9,893 nucleotides of DNA. It comes from an uncultured Megasphaera sp. (GTDB lineage: Bacteria > Bacillota > Negativicutes > Veillonellales > Megasphaeraceae). Made by a program: the position numbers and the translations under genes. Below, piece after piece: positions 7,390 to 9,893 of the stretch. The DNA is taken from assembly GCA_937895695.1 (NCBI GenBank), contig CALBLM010000096.1:1-9893 (forward strand). Direction: 5' to 3'. The notes below the pieces were generated by a model that had not been told where the DNA came from, searched no databases, and saw nothing but the letters and a program-made list of their open reading frames with translations. Position 1 is the stretch's first letter. Every line of letters begins with the position of its first letter.

Positions 7390-7418
7390 AGTATACCACT
7401 TGCCCCTCATTCTGACAA
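7390..7418 (-). promoter_or_regulatory. Promoter of the rimP-nusA-infB operon
   Basis: On the minus strand there is TTGTCA at 7418-7413, a 17-base spacer, and TATACT at 7395-7390 preceded by TGG, which makes an extended -10. That is one mismatch from consensus in each hexamer with ideal spacing, as expected for a sigma-70/sigma-A promoter. Transcription should start near 7383, giving a leader of about 78 bases before rimP. It sits just after the stop codon of the upstream gene, where an operon promoter is expected. Confidence 0.65.
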
Positions 7419-7426
7419 CGCTGTCA
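7413..7426 (-). promoter_or_regulatory. Imperfect palindrome overlapping the -35 (operator candidate)
   Basis: TGACAGCGTTGTCA has arms TGACA and TGTCA around a four-base centre; 12 of 14 positions obey the two-fold symmetry. It covers the predicted -35 hexamer of the rimP promoter, a position suited to a dimeric regulator. No regulator is encoded nearby and a palindrome this short can arise by chance. Confidence 0.22.
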
Positions 7427-7434
7427 AGCAGAAA

Positions 7435-8115
7435 TCATGCCATATCAGCGCGTATAGCATCTAAAACGGGCAATAACCTCTTTTTTAATGCCTTTTCCAA
7501 CTCCTGCAGGGACGATGTATCAAAATCATGTACCAAATTTGGGAAATTATGGATACGCCGTTCAGCAAAAAAGTCATCACGTAGCACATTATACATCAAG
7601 GATAATCCGCTTTGTGTTTCCCGATGATAATACGCCAGTATCATATACGATCCATTAATGATACGCACCGCTTCATTCGGACGAATAAAACGGGTAAACC
7701 CATTATATTCGTCCGGTAGAAATGCATCCCATTGTACGGCAGGAATTCCTTTGTTTTTTAAGATGACGCTAAAATTACAAGACGGTTCCACATAATAATC
7801 ATGAATCAAGCGACTAAGCCGCTGTTCTACCATGGTACGGAACAGTGAGAAATCACTCGTAATAAACTCAATCAGCGCAAATTCCAGCATGCCAATATCC
7901 GTGCGCACCGAAAATTCTTCTGAATCCGGATTGAATATGGCTCGTACAGACCACTGATTCACAGGGTTGCGATACGTAAACAATGCATATTCTTTATCCA
8001 CACCCTGTTCTTGTATCATATGAGATTCTGTCGATAACTTAAAATCTCCCACCTGAAGTGGGAGAATAGAAGCAATATTCCATTGTTTGAGCGTTTCAAT
8101 CAATGTATCATCCAT
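7435..8115 (-). CDS. Protein of unknown function, 226 residues
   Basis: I do not recognise this family. It looks like a soluble, mixed alpha/beta protein with no signal peptide or membrane segment. It has aromatic-rich strands (EYALFTYRNP, WSVRAIFNP, VRIINGSYMILAYYHRE), a helical middle (MLEFALIEFITSDFSLFRTMVEQRLSRLIHDYY) and a basic C-terminal helix (SLQELEKALKKRLLPVLDAIRADMA). No obvious catalytic motif or cysteine pair is visible (one Cys only). Codon use and length are those of a real gene, and no competing frame is convincing. The ATG at 8115 is ten bases after the tRNA CCA end and lacks a Shine-Dalgarno sequence. The next in-frame ATG (8019) also lacks one, so the start is uncertain; the protein-like N-terminal sequence favours 8115. 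It probably belongs to the mutM-coaE-transglycosylase-tRNA transcript and ends just before the rimP promoter. Confidence 0.75.
   Translation of the reverse strand: MDDTLIETLKQWNIASILPLQVGDFKLSTESHMIQEQGVDKEYALFTYRNPVNQWSVRAIFNPDSEEFSVRTDIGMLEFALIEFITSDFSLFRTMVEQRLSRLIHDYYVEPSCNFSVILKNKGIPAVQWDAFLPDEYNGFTRFIRPNEAVRIINGSYMILAYYHRETQSGLSLMYNVLRDDFFAERRIHNFPNLVHDFDTSSLQELEKALKKRLLPVLDAIRADMA
8041..8065 (-). terminator. Terminator-like hairpin inside the start of the unknown gene
   Basis: On the minus strand TCTCCCAC, a five-base loop (TTCAG) and GTGGGAGA form a perfect 8-bp stem followed directly by TTTT (8044-8041). It falls about 50-75 bases into the unknown gene and about 60 bases past the tRNA. 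It could partly end transcripts from the mutM operon behind the tRNA, or act as an attenuator uncovered when translation is poor. The U-run is short and the hairpin may simply reflect codons for ILPLQVGDF. Confidence 0.35.
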
Positions 8116-8125
8116 ACTAAAAAAA

Positions 8126-8210
8126 TGGTGCGGTTGGCGGGAGTTGAACCCGCACGATCAGAGATCACTGCCGCCTGAAGACAGCGCGTCTGCCATTCCG
8201 CCACAACCGC
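8126..8210 (-). tRNA. tRNA-Leu, anticodon CAG
   Basis: A class II tRNA that reads CUG codons. The 7-bp acceptor stem GCGGTTG (8210-8204) pairs with CAACCGC (8136-8130), with discriminator A at 8129 as expected for tRNA-Leu and an encoded CCA at 8128-8126. The D-arm has GCGG ... CGC with AATGGCAGA in the loop. The anticodon stem CTGTC/GGCAG closes the loop TTCAGGC, with CAG at 8177-8175. The long variable arm has GATC/GATC around TCT, and the T-arm is GCGGG/CCCGC with loop TTCAACT. The gene begins 6 bases after the transglycosylase stop and ends 10 bases before the next ATG, followed by seven T. The close flanks and absence of an own promoter suggest it is processed from the protein operon's transcript. 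Confidence 0.97.
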
Positions 8211-8216
8211 ACATAA

Positions 8217-8792
8217 TTAAAAACTATAAAGACTCTTGTATTGCTGTTCGTTCAGCAAGACTATCTTAACATATTCTCTAGTCTCTGTAAAGGGGATTTT
8301 TTCTATTTCAGAAAAATCTTTTTTCCAGTCATATTTTTCTATCCAAGAGTCGACATACCCGCGGCCTGCATTATATGCTGCCAATGCCAGTACTTTATTA
8401 CCGTCATATTCTTTTAATAAATAGGCTAGATACCACGTACCAAGTCGAATATTAATTCGCACATTGTTCAATTTATCCGGTGTATATTCGGTCATTTGCA
8501 TTTGCTGTGCGATCCATGATGCCGTATCCGGCATAATTTGCATCAATCCTACGGCTCCCCGATGGGACGATGCACTTTCGTTAAATTTACTTTCCACTAA
8601 AATAACAGCAGCTACCAACGCCGGATCTACGCCGTCTTCATAAGAGTACTGACGTACCATATAGTCGTATTGAAGGGGATATACGAATTTCCGCATTACC
8701 GTATCTTTCCAATGGTAAAAATAGCTAACAGAAAAGCAAAGCAATGCGACTGCTATTAGAATTTTTCCTCTTGTATTCGATCTTCGTCTCAA
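8217..8792 (-). CDS. Membrane-anchored soluble lytic transglycosylase (SLT/GH23)
   Basis: Cleaves the MurNAc-GlcNAc bond of peptidoglycan with formation of 1,6-anhydroMurNAc, acting outside the cytoplasmic membrane. The 191 residues hold a basic N-terminus, one hydrophobic segment at about 10-25 (ILIAVALLCFSVSYF) acting as signal anchor, and an SLT catalytic domain from about 45. Catalytic Glu67 sits in VILVESKFN. The family motifs GLMQIMPDTA (82-91), NIRLGTWYL (114-122), ALAAYNAGRG (136-145) and ETREYV (170-175) follow in the usual order. It resembles the minimal catalytic core found in Negativicutes and clostridia, without the helical superhelix of Slt70. The start is TTG at 8792: the only upstream in-frame codons before the coaE stop are non-starts, and AGGG overlapping that stop is seven bases away. 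It lies in the same frame as coaE, separated only by the coaE TAG and three codons. The TAA precedes the tRNA by 6 bases. Confidence 0.92.
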   Translation of the reverse strand: MRRRSNTRGKILIAVALLCFSVSYFYHWKDTVMRKFVYPLQYDYMVRQYSYEDGVDPALVAAVILVESKFNESASSHRGAVGLMQIMPDTASWIAQQMQMTEYTPDKLNNVRINIRLGTWYLAYLLKEYDGNKVLALAAYNAGRGYVDSWIEKYDWKKDFSEIEKIPFTETREYVKIVLLNEQQYKSLYSF

Positions 8793-8801
8793 TGCCCATC
8801 C

Positions 8802-9410
8802 CTACCGTTTATCCATACGTAGCAAAAGCTGATTCCAAGCTGCTTTTACTTGTTCTTCCGTTTTTTCCAGCGATGCCGTATTATCCACAATGACTTGGGA
8901 TAATGACCGTTTTTTATCAATCGGAAACTGCGACCGGATACGCGCTAAGGCTTCATCCTTCGTATACCCGTTGCGAGCCATTAGTCTCGTAAGCTGTGTC
9001 GCTGCATCCACATACACAAGCCATACTTCATTAACATACGATTGATATTTTACCTCAAATAATAACGGCATGTCAAGAAAAACGACTGCTTCGCCCGCTT
9101 TTTCCAGTTGAGCTATTTGTGTTCGTATTTCTTGACGAATTAATGGAAATAAGATGTTTTCTAATTCTTCTTTTTTGGCTGGATTATTAAAAACAACACT
9201 GCCAATATACGCTCGATTCATTGTACCATCGTCTAGAAGAGCCTGCGTTCCAAATGTACGCACTACAGCTCGTAGTCCGTCTGAACCAGGTAAAACAACG
9301 TCTCTAGCAATGATATCACAATCAATAATAGCTGCCCCATATTGGCGCAGCATGGAAACTACCGTGCTTTTGCCCGATGCAATGCCGCCGGTCAAGCCAA
9401 TTTTATACAT
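8802..9410 (-). CDS. coaE: CoaE, dephospho-CoA kinase
   Basis: Phosphorylates the 3'-hydroxyl of the ribose of dephospho-CoA with ATP, the last step of coenzyme A synthesis, in the cytoplasm. The 202-residue length is typical. The P-loop GGIASGKST is at 8-16. IIDCDIIARDVV (28-39) carries the acidic residues near the substrate site, LDMPLLFE is at 112-119, and the lid-region pattern RIRSQFPIDKKRSLSQVIVDN is at 157-177, all standard for CoaE. The ATG at 9410 has AAGGAGG seven bases upstream, starting in the mutM stop codon. It lies 12 bases after mutM; the mutM-coaE pair is conserved in many Firmicutes. It ends in TAG, which also forms part of the ribosome binding site of the transglycosylase gene. 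No key residue is missing. Confidence 0.97.
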   Translation of the reverse strand: MYKIGLTGGIASGKSTVVSMLRQYGAAIIDCDIIARDVVLPGSDGLRAVVRTFGTQALLDDGTMNRAYIGSVVFNNPAKKEELENILFPLIRQEIRTQIAQLEKAGEAVVFLDMPLLFEVKYQSYVNEVWLVYVDAATQLTRLMARNGYTKDEALARIRSQFPIDKKRSLSQVIVDNTASLEKTEEQVKAAWNQLLLRMDKR

Positions 9411-9422
9411 ATGTCTGCCTCC

Positions 9423-9893
9423 TTAATGCTGACAATGAGGACAATAATGCGTTCCCCGGCCAGCAAGTTTTTTATACTGAATGGTGGTGCCACAAAAAAC
9501 GCATGGTTGTCCTTCTCGTCCATACACGAGTAAATGATGTTGATTCTTTCCTTCCCTGCCGCTTCCATCGACAAAATTTTGAATCGTCGTACCGCCATAT
9601 TTTAATCCTTCCTGCAATACATGAATAATGGCATCATGAAGACGTTCTATTTCTTCTGCCGTCAGTGTATGGCATCGCCTAAATGGGGAAAGATGGGCTA
9701 AAAACAAAGCTTCATCTACATAAATATTACCTAGCCCGGCAATTTTGGTCTGATCAAGCAAAAAACTTTTTATATAACGTTGAGTATCTGCCAATGCCTG
9801 TCGTAGATATGCCGTAGTACATGCCGGACTATTCCCATCCGGTCCTATCGTATCATATCCTTGAATACCCGTCGGTCCTTGCTGCGGTACCAA
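9423..9893 (-). CDS. mutM: MutM/Fpg, formamidopyrimidine-DNA glycosylase (C-terminal 156 residues, 5' end outside window)
   Basis: Removes 8-oxoguanine and formamidopyrimidines from DNA and nicks the abasic strand. About 115-120 N-terminal residues, including the catalytic Pro and Glu, lie beyond the window edge. The visible part carries the helix-two-turn-helix region FLLDQTKIAGLGNIYVDEALF and the GGTTIQNFVDGSGREGKNQHHLLVYGREG stretch. It ends in the C-terminal zinc finger, with Cys at visible positions 131, 134, 151 and 154 and the DNA-contacting Arg146 in AGRGTHYCP. The zinc finger and QTKIAGLGNIYVDE separate Fpg from most Nei proteins. The TTG at the window edge is an internal Leu codon, not a start. 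It is the first visible gene of the coaE operon; polA is a common upstream neighbour in relatives. Confidence 0.95.
   Translation of the reverse strand: MVPQQGPTGIQGYDTIGPDGNSPACTTAYLRQALADTQRYIKSFLLDQTKIAGLGNIYVDEALFLAHLSPFRRCHTLTAEEIERLHDAIIHVLQEGLKYGGTTIQNFVDGSGREGKNQHHLLVYGREGQPCVFCGTTIQYKKLAGRGTHYCPHCQH

Noticed and set aside
7422..7427. Exact TTGACA upstream of rimP as the -35 of the operon promoter
   Set aside because: The only good -10 (TATACT) is 26 bases away and the sequence 17 bases downstream is GGCAAG. The nearby TTGTCA has the correct 17-base spacing.
8116..8125. T7 tract after the tRNA CCA as an intrinsic terminator using the tRNA stems
   Set aside because: The closest stable hairpin (T-arm) is 11 bases from the T-run, too far for a canonical terminator, and the next gene starts ten bases later.
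8130..8210. tRNA gene as an integration site for a mobile element
   Set aside because: No integrase, no repeated 3' tRNA end, and only housekeeping or tightly packed genes on both sides.

Overview
The window is a dense housekeeping stretch from a bacterial chromosome in which every recognised gene lies on the minus strand, so transcription runs from high to low coordinates. Gene content points to a Firmicute: ylxR and ylxQ sit between nusA and infB, and an nrnA-type DHH phosphoesterase sits between rbfA and truB. The moderately AT-rich composition and the mutM-coaE-transglycosylase order fit the Negativicutes (Veillonella/Megasphaera/Dialister-like). That placement is an inference from gene order and protein style; genus cannot be fixed from what is visible.

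Right-hand block (9893 down to 7435): the C-terminal part of mutM (formamidopyrimidine-DNA glycosylase), then coaE (dephospho-CoA kinase), a short membrane-anchored soluble lytic transglycosylase, a tRNA-Leu(CAG) gene, and an unrecognised 226-residue protein. Spacing is very tight (12, 9, 6 and 10 bases), so the tRNA is probably cut out of a polycistronic mRNA. The unrecognised gene begins 10 bases after the tRNA CCA end with no Shine-Dalgarno sequence, and a terminator-like hairpin lies inside its first 25 codons.

Leader (7434 down to 7306): a good extended -10 promoter followed by a short leader holding a perfect 9-bp hairpin. It probably starts the second operon.

Left-hand block (7305 down to 1): rimP-nusA-ylxR-ylxQ-infB-rbfA-nrnA-truB-ribF, the classical nusA-infB operon, with ribF running off the window. 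Genes overlap or are separated by no more than 16 bases, and Shine-Dalgarno sequences often overlap the preceding stop codon, so translational coupling is likely. The products share themes: 30S maturation (RimP, RbfA), transcription elongation and termination (NusA), initiation (IF2), RNA-binding accessory proteins (YlxR, YlxQ), nanoRNA/pAp degradation (NrnA), tRNA modification (TruB) and flavin cofactor synthesis (RibF).

No mobile element, CRISPR array, phage gene or obviously novel system is visible. The points most worth a second look are the tRNA embedded in a protein operon, the unrecognised gene behind it, and the leader hairpin and promoter of the nusA operon. No stretch over 300 bases lacks a gene.
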